From Linanthus parryae (lineage: Eukaryota > Streptophyta > Magnoliopsida > Ericales > Polemoniaceae): a stretch of 64,000 nucleotides of DNA. Below, one piece after another: positions 31,753 through 44,066 of this stretch (the stretch's first letter is position 1; each line of letters opens with the position of its first letter). The stretch is taken from NCBI GenBank assembly GCA_023055425.1, contig JALGPY010000001.1:114371057-114435056 (forward strand). The letters are read 5' to 3'. The notes below the pieces were generated by a model. That model ran no database searches. It saw only the letters and a program-made list of their open reading frames with translations, and was not told where the DNA came from. Position numbers and translations under genes: made by a program.

Positions 31753-34700
31753 TCACTGGCTCAAGATGTTGAGCAATTCCAGACAATGCTGGAACTTGCT
31801 CTCTGGAACCGGCTTGGTGAACATATCCGCGAGATTGTCTGCAGTCCCCACCTTCATCACCTTGATCCTGCTCTCGTTTCTCAGAAAATGATACCTGACG
31901 TCGATATGCTTGGTCCTTTCATGATGAACCTGGTCCTTAGTCAAGCAAATCGCACTCAAGCTATCACAGTAGACTATCGCCTGATCTTGAAGTAGCCCTA
32001 GATCATTAACCATTCCCTTAAGCCAAATTGCCTCCTTTGCTGCTTCCGTTAGAGCCATATACTCCGCCTCCGTGGTGGAAAAAGTCACCGTCGGCTGTAG
32101 CGTCGCCTTCCAACTCACAACAGATGCTCCCAGAGCAAATACGTATCCTGTCATTGATCTTCTACTATCAATATCCCCTGCATAGTCCGCATCCGAGAAA
32201 CCAGCAACCAAGATGTTTTCACGTGACCCATAGCATAGGCCAATGTCTGACGTACCCTTAAGGTACCTAAATATCCGCTTCACCGCCTGCCAATGGTCCC
32301 TACCCGGATGAGCCATAAAACGACTAACCACGCTAACAGCGAATGCTATGTCTGGTCGAGTACAGACCATAGAATACATGAGACTTCCAACTGCGCTAGC
32401 ATATGGAACCTTGGACATGTACTCCTTCTCCTCCTCAGTCTGAACGGTGTACATTCCTAGCTTGCTGTTAGTTGCCATAGGAGTATCTATAGCTTTAGCT
32501 GATAACATCCCGAATCTTGTCAAGATCTTCTTGATGTATCCCTGCTGTGATAAGAAAAGCTTCTTCTTCTTCTTCCTATCTCTATAGATCTCAACTCCCA
32601 ATATCTTCCGAGCAGCTCCCAGATCCTTCATCTCGAATTCGCACTAAGGGACCTCTTCAGTTCTCTAATGTCCTTGATATTTCGAGTTGCAATCAAAATA
32701 TAATCCACATATAGAACTAGGTAAATACGTGATCCACTATGAAACTCTTTGTGATACACGCAGCAATCATACTCGCACTTGTGGTAACCAATCTTCAACA
32801 TGAAGCTGTCAAACCTCTTGTACCATTGCCTCGGCGACTGCTTAAGTCCGTAGAGAGATCTCTTCAGCTTGCACATGTGGTTCTCTCTTCCGGGAACTTG
32901 GAACCCCTCCGGTTGGCTCATGTATATTTCCTCCTCCAACTCTTCGTGCAGGAAAGCTGTCTTGACATCCAATTGCTCAAGCTCTAGGTCGTGGTGTGCC
33001 ACTAAAGCTAGTAACACCCGGATAGAAGTATGTCTGACCACCGGTGAGAAGATCTCGTTGTAGTCAACTCTCTCTTTCTGACTGAACCCTCTTGCAACTA
33101 GCCTTGCCTTATACTTGACGCCCTCTCCAGATGTAGTTCCTTCATTTCTTCTGAAAACCCACTTGCAACTGAATATCTTCCTTCCCGCTGGCAATTTAAC
33201 AAGCTCCCAAGTCGAGTTCTTGCTAAGAGACTCCATCTCTTCTGCCATCGCGGCAATCCACTGTGCTGACTCAGAACTAGATATAGCGGCCTTGTAGGAG
33301 GATGGCTCGTCCTCTACCTCTTCCGCTACCTGTAATGCATATCCCACCATACCGTCATCTTTGTATCTCGCTGGAGGCTTTATGACTCTCCTTGGTCTTC
33401 CTTTAGCAATACTTTGATGAACCGGTTCCTCTGGTGTAGACGCATCCTCACTATCAAACTCTTCTGCTTCTTCTTCTTCGGCTTCCGGCGGCGGTGTAAG
33501 GATTTCGGAATCCTTAGGATCAATAGGATTCAACTCTCCCTCCACCTTCTTCTTTGCATCCCCAAGCTCCACCTCCACGGAGTTTTTCAACATATGAGTC
33601 TCATCGAAGACTACACTTCTGCTAAGTATAATCTTGTTGTCTGCCCATATCTTGTATCCCTTCACACCTGTTTCGAATCCCATGAATAATCCCCTCTTAG
33701 CTTTTGGTTCTAGTTTGCCATCATCAACGTGATAATAGGCAACACAACCAAAAACTCTCAAATCCGATTAATCCACTTCATTACCGGATCAGACTTCCAT
33801 AGGAATCTTGCATACTATACCTGTGTGCGGGCTCCGATTTATGAGATAGCATGCCATGGAAATCGACTCTCCCCAAAAACCTCTTGAAAGACCTGCATTC
33901 GAAAGCATGCACCTTTCTTTTTCTATAAGTATTTGATTCATTCTCTTGGATACACCGTTCTGTTGCGGTGTGTGACGAACGGTGCGATGGCGTGCAATAC
34001 CCTGAGCCTTGCAGAATCCATCAAAATCTGATGAACATAAAACTAAGCTGTTTTCCGTGCGCAGCATCTTCACCTTCGTTCCTACATGATTCTCTACTAG
34101 TGTCTTCCACTCCTTGAATCTTGCGAAGGCTTCACTCTTGTGCTTCATCACGAATATCCAAGTCATCCTGGATTAGTCGTCTATGATGCTTAGGAAATAC
34201 CTGTATCCTCCAATCGCCTAAACTCGAGATGGACCCAGCAATCTGAATGGATATAATCAAGAGTACCTTTCGTTCTATGAACCGCCTTAGGGAACTTGCT
34301 ACGCTGTAGCTTCCCATACACGTAGTGCTCACAAAACCCTAGGCTCTTGGGCGCATGCCCGGTGAGATACCCCTTCTTGTGAAGTTCCTGCATTCCACTT
34401 TCACTCATATGACCGAGCCTCATATTCCACAGCTTAGTTAGATCAGCTTCCTTAATCTCGGCTGAGACAACTCCAGCAGAATCTGTGATCGTCGAACCTT
34501 GCAACATGTACAAAGTCCCGCTCTTGACTTCCTTGAGTATCACCTTAAAACCCTTGCAGACTCGTAGATCTCCACATTCACCTTTGAAACTGTATCCTTT
34601 GCTGTCGAGTAGACTCAAGGAGATCAGATTCTTCTTAATATGTGGTACATGCCTGACTTGCTCTAAAGTACATAACTTCCCTTCATTCGTCTTCAATCTA

Positions 34701-34831
34701 ACCGAGCCGCTCCCAATCACCTTACAGACGGCTCCGTTTTCCATGTAGACAGACCCTTCATCTGTTTGGTTGTACGTCGAGAATAGCTCCATGTTAGAGC
34801 AAATATGATAGGAAGCTCGGGAATCAAGGAC
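31753..34831 (-). pseudogene. Copia-2 pol: protease, integrase, RT, RNase H, broken
   Basis: Minus strand, in order: protease (LDSRASYHICS near 34825; the catalytic DSGA has Gly changed to Arg); pre-integrase (LTKLWNMRLGHMSESG); integrase (TPQQNGVSKRMNQ near 33950, in a second frame); then 33761-32628 with RT words (WVFRRNEG, VKYKARLVARGFSQKE, LEQLDVKTAFLHEELEEEIY, LYGLKQSPRQWYKRF). The RT catalytic box reads YVDY instead of YVDD. RNase H follows at 32631-31753 (FSDADYAGDIDSRRSMTGYV, STTEAEYMALTEAAKEAIW, DSLSAICLTKDQVHHERTKH). Frame changes occur near 34170, 33780 and 32630. The element cannot encode an active RT. Confidence 0.92.
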
Positions 34832-35704
34832 CTACGCATCCTGAGAGTGCGTGAAAACATCCGCCATTAGAACGCAATCATCCTCATACGAGTTACCTTG
34901 TTCAACTACGGCTGCGGATCCATTCTGCCCCTTTTGTCCTCGTTTCGGGCAATCTCTCTTCCAGTGCCCCTTTTCCTTGCAAAAGGCACAGACATCCTTG
35001 GGTAACTTAGAACCTGAGAAATGCTTCTTCTTATTCTTCTTACCCTTCTTGCTTCCCGCCGTTGCCATCAGTCCGGAAGCATGGTCCTCTATACCTATGC
35101 CTGCACCCTTATGGCGCAGTTCCCTAGCATGGAACGCCGATCTCACTTCCTCTAGGGATAAGTCGTCCTTGTTCACAATGAACGACTGCACAAAGTTCTC
35201 ATATGATGGGGGTAAGGAGATCAATAACAAAAGTGCAGCATCCTCATCCTCCACCTTCTCGCCAATATTACGCAAATCTAACAGAATTGTGTTCAATTGA
35301 TCAAGATGGTCCTTGAGAGCCATACCTTCGAGCATCCGCAGGGTGAAGAGCCTTTGCTTTAGCATCAACTTGCTAGTGAGACTCTTCGTCATGTAGAGAC
35401 CCTCCAACTTGAGCCAGAGCTTCGCTGCTTCCTTTTGATCTGCGATCTCGATGATCACGTCATCCGATAAGCACAACATAATCGTTGCGTGTTCCTTCTC
35501 CTCCATCGCCTTGAACTCCGATGATGCAATATTCATGCCTCCCTTGTCCGCGTTCAAAGGTGCCCACAAGCTTTGCGATTTGAGCAAAGCCTCCATCTTT
35601 ATCTTCCACATACTGAAGTTGTTCCCTCCAGTGAACCTGTCGATCTTCAACATCGATCCGGACATCGTTCTTGGTGGATCTTGAACCCTAGTCGCGTGCT
35701 CCAC
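34832..35704 (-). pseudogene. Copia-2 gag
   Basis: A 290-residue frame from ATG 35704: an N-terminal gag domain (FTGGNNFSMWKIKMEALLKS, LTSKLMLKQRLFTLRM) and a lysine-rich stretch before one zinc knuckle, CAFCKEKGHWKRDC (near 34990-34950). It ends at TAG where a Trp codon is expected directly before the protease motif, so gag and pol are separated by a nonsense change. Gag itself looks intact. Confidence 0.9.
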
Positions 35705-35798
35705 CTAGATCGCAAAACCCTAGCTTTGATTTCACCAAGTTGTGAAACCCTAGCTTTGCTCCTCCTTGATCTTGATCTTGAAACACCGCCAAACCCGA

Positions 35799-35810
35799 GC
35801 TCTGATACCA
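35799..35810 (-). promoter_or_regulatory. Copia-2 primer-binding site
   Basis: TGGTATCAGAGC on the minus strand, three bases from the 5' LTR end. Confidence 0.95.
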
Positions 35811-35813
35811 GTT

Positions 35814-36152
35814 TGTTATGTCAAACCACCACATGAACAAGAACGAATAAAGAAGAACACAAGTATTTTACGTGGTTCGCTAGCAAAATATTTGCTAACT
35901 ACCTCCACGGCGAAAAGCACTCTTTATTCACTTAAGAGGAACAAGACTACAAGAATGTATTGCATGCCTAATATTGTGACTACTAGGCTCTTTATATAGT
36001 GCTAGGAAATCCCTAAAGTTTCCAAATGCGATTTGAAAACAAACTTGTTTCCTAACTAATCCTCCACCGCCTTTGACTTCCAATGTTTCCTAATCAAAGT
36101 TGGAAACAATGAGTTTGGCAGCCTTTGACAAATTCAAGGCACCAACTCAACA
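35814..36152 (-). repeat. Copia-2 5' LTR
   Basis: Partner of 31270-31610; together they bound the element. Drives minus-strand transcription if active. Confidence 0.95.
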
Positions 36153-36497
36153 CAAATGAATGTGTGTGAGAACAAGAACAATGGAGAGGAACAAAATCGG
36201 AGTCATGATAGAGACAGTTTTAGTGGAATTCCAAGTTTGCTCTCATACTAAGTGTTGTTTCAAACTTGCTGTTGGTTTTGCGTGGAGTTTAAAATGAGTG
36301 ATAGCTCAATCGAAGAACACTTGTGACACATGCGTAACAGGGATTTCTTACCTTTGTTGTTGAACTAAATGACCAAGAAAAGATGTAGAATTAAAGATTT
36401 GAGTAAGAAAGGGATAACGAAAATGATAAAATGAATAGATAAAAAAGTGAAAGAGACAAAGGAGACAAGAAAAAATAATTTTTGTCATCGTAAATTG

Positions 36498-36764
36498 CTA
36501 CCGATGATTCCTGACCCATCCCCTGATCTGAGTCAAGCTCAGCCCAATCTTAGTGGAAAGTTCCTGGATTGCCTCACTGTCGCGACGCTTCATCTTCCTA
36601 CCCTGCTCCTTAGAAAACTCTATTAGCTTCTCATTTTTTTTCTCCGTGAATCTCACTTTATTACTCCCCCTCCTTTGTGGACACAACGTGACGATGGCTC
36701 CAGAAGAAGACCACCGATGCTCAGTTGGCGGAGGCTGTATTATCATTTTAAGGTCGAGTGTCAT
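36498..36764 (-). pseudogene. ZF-HD-type homeodomain fragment
   Basis: An 88-residue frame ending in TAG. Residues 34-88 fit the ZF-HD homeodomain: KVRFTEKKNEKLIEFSKEQG, then D..AIQEL and G....QIRGWVRNHR, with Trp, Asn and Arg of the third DNA-contact helix in place (WVRNHR against WMHNNK in most family members). The homeodomain lies at the C-terminus as in ZF-HD proteins, but no zinc-finger half was found within 400 bases upstream. It sits 5-6 kb from the zinc-finger-like modules of array A, so both may come from one ancestral ZF-HD locus. Could be an exon remnant or a diverged homeobox gene. Confidence 0.6.
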
Positions 36765-37214
36765 ACTCGCCCGAAACTGTGTTCTTGAATGTCAAGAACA
36801 TCACATGTGAAATTATGCTAACTTTCAGAGGCCATATCTTGTTCAATACGTAGTTCTTTAGAATCTCCTTTTATCCTATGTGCAGCTGTGATCCACTCTG
36901 CAAATCCATGTTTGGGTTACTACAAACCTTGTTCTAAATCACCCTGGGGTTGGTCTGCAAAGTGACCTCTGTGAATATGGAAGTCTGTCATGCTGCAAAA
37001 TTTGACTAAAGGGTATGAAGCAGTAGTGAAAACAGTCATATTTGAATGATGATATCTTGAAATGCATTCAAAGGAATTCATATCTTCTTTATTCTATGTA
37101 AAGTTGGGATTTAGTACTTCGTTGCATCATATCTCAATCTTGTCCTAAAGCTCAAATCGCCCGGATATAGTCTTTGCCGTCAATTATCTCTATCCTTTTT
37201 GTACACTCTCAGAT
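36765..37214. other. AT-rich spacer
   Basis: No gene, repeat end or RNA gene was recognised; it was checked on the minus strand for a ZF-HD zinc finger and none was seen. Confidence 0.5.
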
Positions 37215-37800
37215 GGGTCATCACTATAGTGGTGTTAAACGCATTCTTCACTACTTATAAGCGACACAAAGTTACGGTTTTATTTATCAATATGGTGACT
37301 TACCTTTTCAAGTTTTTAAGGATGCAGATTGGGCTGACTATGCTACCGACCGAAGCAGTACCACCGAATTAGTTGTCTTTCTTGGCCCAAGCCTATCCAC
37401 TGGGCCTCGAATAAGTAGCCCACTGTCGCCCAGTCTTCTACGAAAGCCGAATATCGGGCGCTTGCCACCGCCGCGGCTAAAAATTCTTGGTTTAAATTAT
37501 TGTTTTATGATTTAAAATTTTACTATTCCTGATCCTCCTATATAATGGACTAATAATTTATCTTCCTTAGCCTTAACAACTAATCCTCTTTTTCACGCAC
37601 GTATCAAACTTGATTACCACTACGTGCATGAAAATGCTCTCTTTCGTAAACTTACTGTCTCCATAGTCTCAAGTGCAGATAAATCTCCGACACCAAAAGG
37701 CTATCTACCACTCACTTGAAGATCTCAAATACAAAATGTTGGTTGGACCACCTTCTGAATCAATCAGATTTTGGATCTCTCATTTCCACTATTTGGGCCT
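37215..37800 (+). pseudogene. Copia RNase H remnant
   Basis: Plus-strand words in order: GVKRILHYL, YGFIYQYGDLPFQVFKDADW, then ADYATDRSSTTELVVFLGPS (DADWA..DRRSTTG-like), STKAEYRALATAAAK, and after frame changes remnants of the FHARTKHI..DYH motif and SADKSPTPKGYL (the DQLAD..TK position). Many stops are present. The LTR-like segment at 37910-38132 follows, giving a decayed copia 3' end. Confidence 0.75.
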
Positions 37801-37909
37801 TGATTCTGCGATGGGCTTCATCTGCTGTTCAAACCCAACCTTCTCTCTGTATTCATGAAATGCCCAATGATATTTGTCAAGAAATGTACAATATTTTATG
37901 TTATATAGA

Positions 37910-38132
37910 TGTTGTCCTAATAGTTGTATTTCCGTTAGATTGTGCGACTGGCTTATGACAGTTGAATGTAGTCTTATTCATATCTCTCTCTGGAAACTTC
38001 TGTATCGATTCAGTGTGTAGATACAATGCATCTTTTTCATCTTCTGCCTTACCGTTTCATTGTCTCTCAAACCCATTAGGGTTTCTGTTACTTGGATTTT
38101 ATTTATTAATTTAATCAGACTCTTGCATGACA
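37910..38132 (+). repeat. Decayed copia 3' LTR
   Basis: TGTTGTCCTAAT ... TCTTGCATGACA, about 223 bp, following copia RNase H remains. Related copies without the RNase H are at 20150 and 53620. The right flank TAAGTAGATATTACAACTTG is shared with both. Confidence 0.65.
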
Positions 38133-38163
38133 GCTAAGTAGATATTACAACTTGTGGACCTAC

Positions 38164-38247
38164 GTTGCACCGAAACGGGTACGGGTACGGCAAGACACGG
38201 GACACGCGGACACGTCAATTTTTTGAAAATCACGAAACGCGGACACG

Positions 38248-38294
<47 letters not shown>

Positions 38295-38763
38295 CATAAA
38301 GACATTAAAGAAATAACAATTTTAGTCACTACCAAGTACAAATAGATCAAAGCATAAATAATTTCAGACTCTACAGTAGGTCTTCGATTCTTCAATTATT
38401 TCGTGTTCGCCTCTTCGCGTTTTTCTCTTAGTTTCGCAACCGTGATGAGTATTTGATATAGGGTGCGGCTAGGGTTAAGGATCTATGTATTGAGAAGATG
38501 ATACTTGACTATTTCAGAACAGTCCCTCTAATTTTTAATATATCATAAAAAGAACCCCGAGAAATTTTAAAAAATTCCAGACACTCCGGTTTAAGACACG
38601 CGTGTCTCCCGCGTGTCGGACGGCTAGACATGCCATTTTTTCTATTTTGGAACCAAAACGCCACCTGGCATGTCGGAGACGTTTAGACCGAGTGTCGGAG
38701 ACGTTTCCGCGTGTCGGTGTGTCTGAAACGCGAACCAGAAAATATTTGGAGTGTCAGTGCAAC
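38164..38763. mobile_element. TIR element with GTTGCACCGA ends, complete copy
   Basis: The left end GTTGCACCGAAAC and right end GTGTCAGTGCAAC are inverted copies, 600 bp apart. The matching sequence without the element occurs twice (TTACAACTTG-GGG-CAAATCACTACC at 20371 and 58044), which confirms an insertion between LTR-like segment and repeat X. It is rich in GGACACGCG words and has an AT microsatellite inside. A clean target duplication was not seen. The superfamily is uncertain. Confidence 0.65.
38250..38290. repeat. (TA)n microsatellite
   Basis: About 20 TA units inside the TIR element; open frames reading Ile-Tyr repeats here are artefacts. Confidence 0.95.
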
Positions 38764-39714
38764 AAATCACTACCCAACTCATATACTATGGTACGCTAGG
38801 CACATTAGATAACATCCTATCAATTAGGTTTTTTTCGTCCTCAATATAAATCACCATCTCTCCTTGTGAGCTCCTAAAGCACTCTTTCCACTTCCGCGCC
38901 ATCAAACCGCCTCCTTGAGAGATGATGTGAGAGCTCCATATAGTAGGTTTTGAGGAGAAGATCTTGAAACCCATGACTCTGAGCATATCTAATTGTTGAT
39001 CTCATGGCGAACATCTTGGCGATGGAAGAATTTTTTCTTAAGGGAACCAGATATACAAAGGCTGGAAAAATCCCTTTTGAGTATCTATCAAAGATCCTCC
39101 ACACGCAATCCCCAATTCGTCGCAATTCGAAGCATCCGTATTCATCCTCAAACGATCGAACAATGACAGTTGCAATCGCTTTCGCTCCTCATCTAAATCT
39201 GCAACACCATTTCTGAGACCAAGGTTAGTAGAATCGTGAAGTTAGATGATCAATATAATTTGGAACTAGAAAATATTTTTCAATTGATTCTGAATCAAAT
39301 AGTTTTTTTGTAGCGAGATCTTTGCATTTCCCACAAGAAGAAGGAGATTCGCTTTTTTGAGAACGATTCTCCAAGTTGCTTCGTTTGGATTTGAATTGGA
39401 CGGTTTACATTGATTGTTTTGTAGGTCAAGACGATGAGATCCCCAAACCAAAGGAGCCTCTGAACAGTGTAAAAAATGTGAGATTCATCTTCTTCTACTC
39501 TGCAGTTTATACAAACAATGGATACATCAATTTTTTCTTGACATTATTTTGCTGAACAGGAAAATATAATTGGTTGGAAGTCGCAAATAATTATTTTTAT
39601 TTTATCAGGGATGTTTAATGTCCAAATATTTTTCTCAAAACTGATTACAGTCAGAACTAGAAGAAGAACAATAGTTTGAAGTACCGTCTTGGTTTAGTAT
39701 AGTCATTGCTACAT
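38764..39714. repeat. Repeat X, copy 3
   Basis: Counterpart of 11287-12250 in copy B, with both open frames seen there: minus 39125-38874 and plus 39004-39216. Confidence 0.85.
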
Positions 39715-40274
39715 GCAAGGGCGGATGCAAGCATTCAGTTGTGGGGGGCTATAGCCTCCACTCAAATTTTTGAAATAGCAATTTTGACCTACATTTAATT
39801 ATAAAATTATTTTTGAGCCCTACTGGAATTAAATAATAACCCTTTTACTTAGTTTTATTCGGAAAAATGTCCATTTTTAAAATGTTTGCCCCCACTGTCC
39901 TCGATCCGCCCCTGCCCACTGGTCTCCATATACATCAGCCACTTTGTGTAACTGCTGTGAGATAATAAAATAATAAAATAAAGGATAAAAGACACTAACT
40001 ACCCCTGAGTTTAGCATTAATTTCACCCCGTTATCCTATGTTTTGGAAAAAGACAGTTTGTACCTTTTTTTTAATGGAAGCTGACGGTTGACTAACAGTA
40101 CGGGAAAAAAATACCATTTTACCCTTGGAGTTTTATACAACTACCCCCGATATATTACCCTTAACCCCCCTCTCCCTCATTTCTGACCCTAATTCCTCTT
40201 TCTCTCTTCCCCGTCTATCTCTCAACCTCTCTCTCGCTCTCTATCTCTCTTGCTCTTATCTCTCTCTCTCTCTC

Positions 40275-41077
40275 ATGGATTCTCATAACTCCGGTGAGCA
40301 CCTAGGAGCTTCGGGGTCTAAGAAACCGGCGAGATCTCCAGCGAAAGGAGCTCAGCCGCAGAAAGACCGACAAACACAAATCGAAGACAGAGACCGGCGG
40401 GCTAGGCATCCGGTGGACTGTTGTGCGAATATATTTAAATTGAACCCGAATCTAAAGCTCAAGACCAACGGTCAGACCATCGAGTGGATGCTCAGGCGTG
40501 CGGAGGATTCCGGGATCATCGACGCTGCCGTCGCCGCCAGGAAGAAATTGACCGAACAGCCACCGCTTTGCCGGACCTGCCGGTCGCCGCGCCGGCCCCA
40601 CAGATCCGAGACGAATCTCCTCTTCTGCCGCCGCCGCCGTCCGTCGTTTCCCTTGACAACCAATTTGGCTTAGATTACACCGCACCTGCCGTGGAGGCTA
40701 ATTCTACGATGTGGGTGCAGCCCAAACTACCACCACCACCATCGCCGCCGCGATTTGGAGGTTTTGTTGCTGAGCAGACAGTGAACCCTAGTTGCAGTTC
40801 AGGTAGGTTCGTTTACTTTTCCGGCAGCGACCTTTTGTTATTGAAGGACCCTTATCTGGCGAGGTTGCTGTCACCATCAACAGCAGCACCACAACATTCC
40901 AATGATGTTGCCGATGAGGAGATTCTTAACCTTGATGACTACACAGGAGGAGGAAGTGGTGGTTGGATCAGTCACTTGATGGACGCCGACCACCCAATTT
41001 TCCAGAACTCGTACCCGCCGCCAACTAGCCGCGAGCAGGAAGAGGAGGAGGAGGAGGGTGGTCTGAGCCTTGGCTGA
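40275..41077 (+). pseudogene. TCP-like transcription factor gene, left arm of P2
   Basis: From ATG 40275 the TCP domain (KDRQTQIEDRDRRARHPVDC, TNGQTIEWMLRRAEDSGII) is almost the same as in 12810. The C-terminal part, to stop 41075-41077, again lies in the -1 frame (MWVQPKLPPPPSPPRFGGF, DLLLLKDPYLARLLSP, GGWISHLMDADHP, Glu run). Both parts are free of other stops, so this arm is the best preserved of the B pair. The shared frame break means a normal full-length TCP protein is not predicted. Confidence 0.75.
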
Positions 41078-41469
41078 AACCGCCACCTCCTTTAGTGATG
41101 GAGATTGGCAGTGCTAGTTGAAGTTGAAGCCTAGTTGTTTTCTTTGTTGTTTCGGGTTTAGGGTGTTTTTTTCGTGGTGTATAGTTCGGTGTCTATAGGT
41201 GATGAACATCATCGGTTTAAGAGTCAATGTAAGTTTTTCTTTCCTGTATTGTGTTTCTGAAATGAATGTTTCCCTGCGTTTTCTATACCGCGAAACATTC
41301 ATTTCAGAAACACAATACTAGAAAGAAAAACTTACATTGACTCTTAAACCGATGATGTTCCATCTACAGACACCGGACTATACAACACGAAAAAAACACA
41401 CTAAACCCGAAACAACAAAGCAAACAACTAGGTTACAACTTCAACTAGCATTGCCAATCTCCATCTCTA

Positions 41470-42289
41470 AATCAGGTGGCGGTTTCAGCCAAGGCTCGGA
41501 CCACCATCCTCCTCCTATTGTTGCTGGCGGCCAGTTGCGGCGTGTACGAGTTCTGGAAAATTGGGTGGTCGGCTTCCATCAACTGACTGATCCAACCACC
41601 ACTTCCTCCTTCTGTGTATTCATCAAGGTTAAGCATCTCCTCATCAGCAACATCATTGGAATCTTATGGTGCTGTTGTTGATGGTGATGATGGTGACAGC
41701 AACCACGCCAGATAAGGGTCCTGCAGTAACAAAAGGTCGCTGTCGGAAAACTCAACGAACCCACCTGAACTGCAACTAGGGTTCACCGTCTGCTCAGCCA
41801 CAAAACCCCCAAATCGCGGCGACGATGGTGGTGGTAGTATTTTGGGCTGCACCCACATCGTAGGATTAGCCTCCATGACAGTTTCGGTGTAATCCAAGCC
41901 AAATTAGTTGTCAAGGGAAACGATGGATGGCGGCGGCGGAAGCTGAGAATCGTCTCCGGTCTGAGGGACCGGCGCGGAGACTGGAAGGTCTGGCTCGGCG
42001 GTGGATGTTGGGTCAATTACTTTCTGGCGACGACGGCGGCGGCTATGATCCCTGACTCCTCCGCTCGACTGAGCATCAACTCGATGGTCTGAGCGTCGTT
42101 CTTGAGCTTTAGCTTCGGGGTCATTTTCAATATCTTCGCACAGTAGTTCGCCGGAATCCTGATCCGCCAGTCTCTTTCTTCAATTTTTGTGTGTCGGTCT
42201 TTCTTCGGCTGAGCTCCCTTTGCTAGAGATCTCGTCTATTTTTTAGACCTGGAAGCTCCTTGGTGCTCACCGGCGTTATGAGAATCAAT
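41470..42289 (-). pseudogene. TCP-like gene, right arm of P2, inactivated
   Basis: Mirror copy of 40275-41077. The start codon position (42287-42289) reads ATT instead of ATG. Stops interrupt the N-terminal part and the C-terminal part, including CAA to TAA changes near 41909 and 41667. TCP words are still visible (RDWRIRIPA near 42165). It has decayed further than its A counterpart at 14004-14800. Confidence 0.75.
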
Positions 42290-42644
42290 GAGATAGAGAG
42301 AGATAAGAACGAGAGAGAGCGAGCGAGAGGTTGAGAGAGAGATAGAGGGGGAAGAGAGAAAGAGGAATTAGGGTTAAAAATGAGGGAGCGAGGCGTTAAG
42401 CGTAATATATAGGGGGTAATTGTATAAAATTCCAGGGGTAAAATAATATTTTTTCCTGTATTGTTAGTCAACCGTCAGCCTCCATCCAAAAAAGGTGCAG
42501 ACTATCTTTTTCCAAAACACAGGATAACGGGGTGAAATTAATCCTAAACTCAGGGGTGGTAAGTGTCTTTTACCCTTATTTTTATTATTTTATTCTCTCA
42601 CAGCAGTTACACAAATTGGCGGATGTATATGGAGACAAGTAGCC

Positions 42645-43121
42645 GGCGGATCCAGGATTTTGCCTCAGTGGGTGGTAAAATTTTAAAAGTGGACATTTGT
42701 CCAAATAAAACTAAATAAAAGGGTTATTATTTAATTTCAGTAGGGGCTAAAAAATAATTTTATAATAAAATGTAGGTCAAAATTGTTATTTTATAAGCTT
42801 GAGTGGGGGCTATGGCCCCCACAACTTAGTGCTTGCATCCGCCCTTCCCAGTGGGGATTATAATTTTTTGAAATTTACGATATTCACCCAATAATTTGTT
42901 TATTTAATTATATTAAGCCCACTCAAGTTTTGATATTCATAATTTTTACGTTAGATTCCGTCAATATAATTACATTTGCTCCCACTCAGATTACATATTC
43001 GCCTCATTAATCTATTTAAGTCATCATTTTAACCCTTAAACACTTTAAAACTTATCGAAAGAACCGTCATTAAATTTGAAATTTTTTCTAGCCTCTGCTG
43101 GGCCAAATTTCGGGATCCGCC
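42645..43121. mobile_element. Small TIR element (MITE-like), copy B
   Basis: Counterpart of 15163-15639; left end GGCGGATCCAG, right end CGGGATCCGCC with one substitution. Confidence 0.6.
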
Positions 43122-43960
43122 CTTGGTTACAGAGTTGATTTTACCAAAAATGAAATGTTATATCAATGTTTTGTCGTAGCTTTCATGTAATACTTACCAA
43201 ACAACATGTAATCCAAAACTTACAGCAATTTTCTAATACTGATTCTCACACAACTTCTAATGCCGCAATTGCATTCTCAAACTGGCACGGGGATTGATAA
43301 AAATCGAGTAACACACCTTCACCCCCTCTAGTTAGTTTGAAGCGCACTTTGACCTTTCTGTTTGAAAAATGACTCTTCCACTCTTCCATTGTACCGAACT
43401 CCAGAAAACTTATACTCATGTGATGTCGTTTGGACTTAAGATTTGACGCTGAAAACAATTTTGAGGACAAATTCAACACCCACATTATGCAAAATATGAA
43501 ATTACTCAAAGACAGATATTAAACCCGAACAAGTGGTTGAACCAGAAAAGATGACGGGTCCATGGGTCACCGGTTGGACCGATGGTTCAATAAATAATTA
43601 TTAATCACACATCAAATTAAAATTATAATGAAATAAATTAATATATGTCGTATAGTAATGCAAATAGGTAACTTCATGTGTTATTTTGACATTTTAATAC
43701 ATGAAATCTCAAAAATGTTAAAAAAAAATGTTAACACAAGCTGTTCAATTTTAAGTTAATGCTTACAGCGTGTAAAAGATAAGACATGTTCAACACAGTT
43801 AACCCGGACCGGATCACCGGATCTATTACAAATCCGCCGAGTTTGACCGAGTCAACTGTAAATGCGAACTAGACTCGATTCATGTTTAATTACTATGCTC
43901 AAAGGTATAATACATTTATGACATGTGGTGCAAATATGTATCCATATCAACTGTTAGTGC
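43122..43960. other. AT-rich spacer shared with copy A
   Basis: Collinear with 15640-16490. No gene recognised. Confidence 0.7.
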
Positions 43961-44066
43961 TGGACCCCTTCTTTTTTTTTTTATCAGCCGAAACAACAAC
44001 AAGGAAGAAAAACTGAAAGAAATACCAACAAACTAGAAAGGAAAGAAGACAGCAGCAAGCTAGGCC

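Larger units (their letters stand above)
31270..36152 (-). mobile_element. Copia-2: complete but mutated Ty1/copia retrotransposon
   Basis: LTRs at 31270-31610 and 35814-36152 (341 and 339 bp), TG...CA, flanked by a perfect CAAAT duplication (31265-31269, 36153-36157). Coding is on the minus strand, so the right LTR is the 5' one. The primer-binding site and the purine tract (AAGGTGGAGATT on the minus strand) are typical of the Tork/Tnt1 group. The LTRs differ at about 13 sites plus two single-base indels, so it is older than Copia-1. Confidence 0.97.
39718..42844. repeat. Palindrome P2: copy B of the convergent TCP pair
   Basis: Same structure as 12254-15362, centre near 41280 (TTTCCCTGCGTTTTCTATACCG). 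Outer ends are GGGCGGATGCAAGC and GCTTGCATCCGCCC. Confidence 0.9.

Noticed and set aside
38154..38395. Open frames on both strands with Ile-Tyr repeats
   Set aside because: They are translations of the (TA)n microsatellite in a TIR element.
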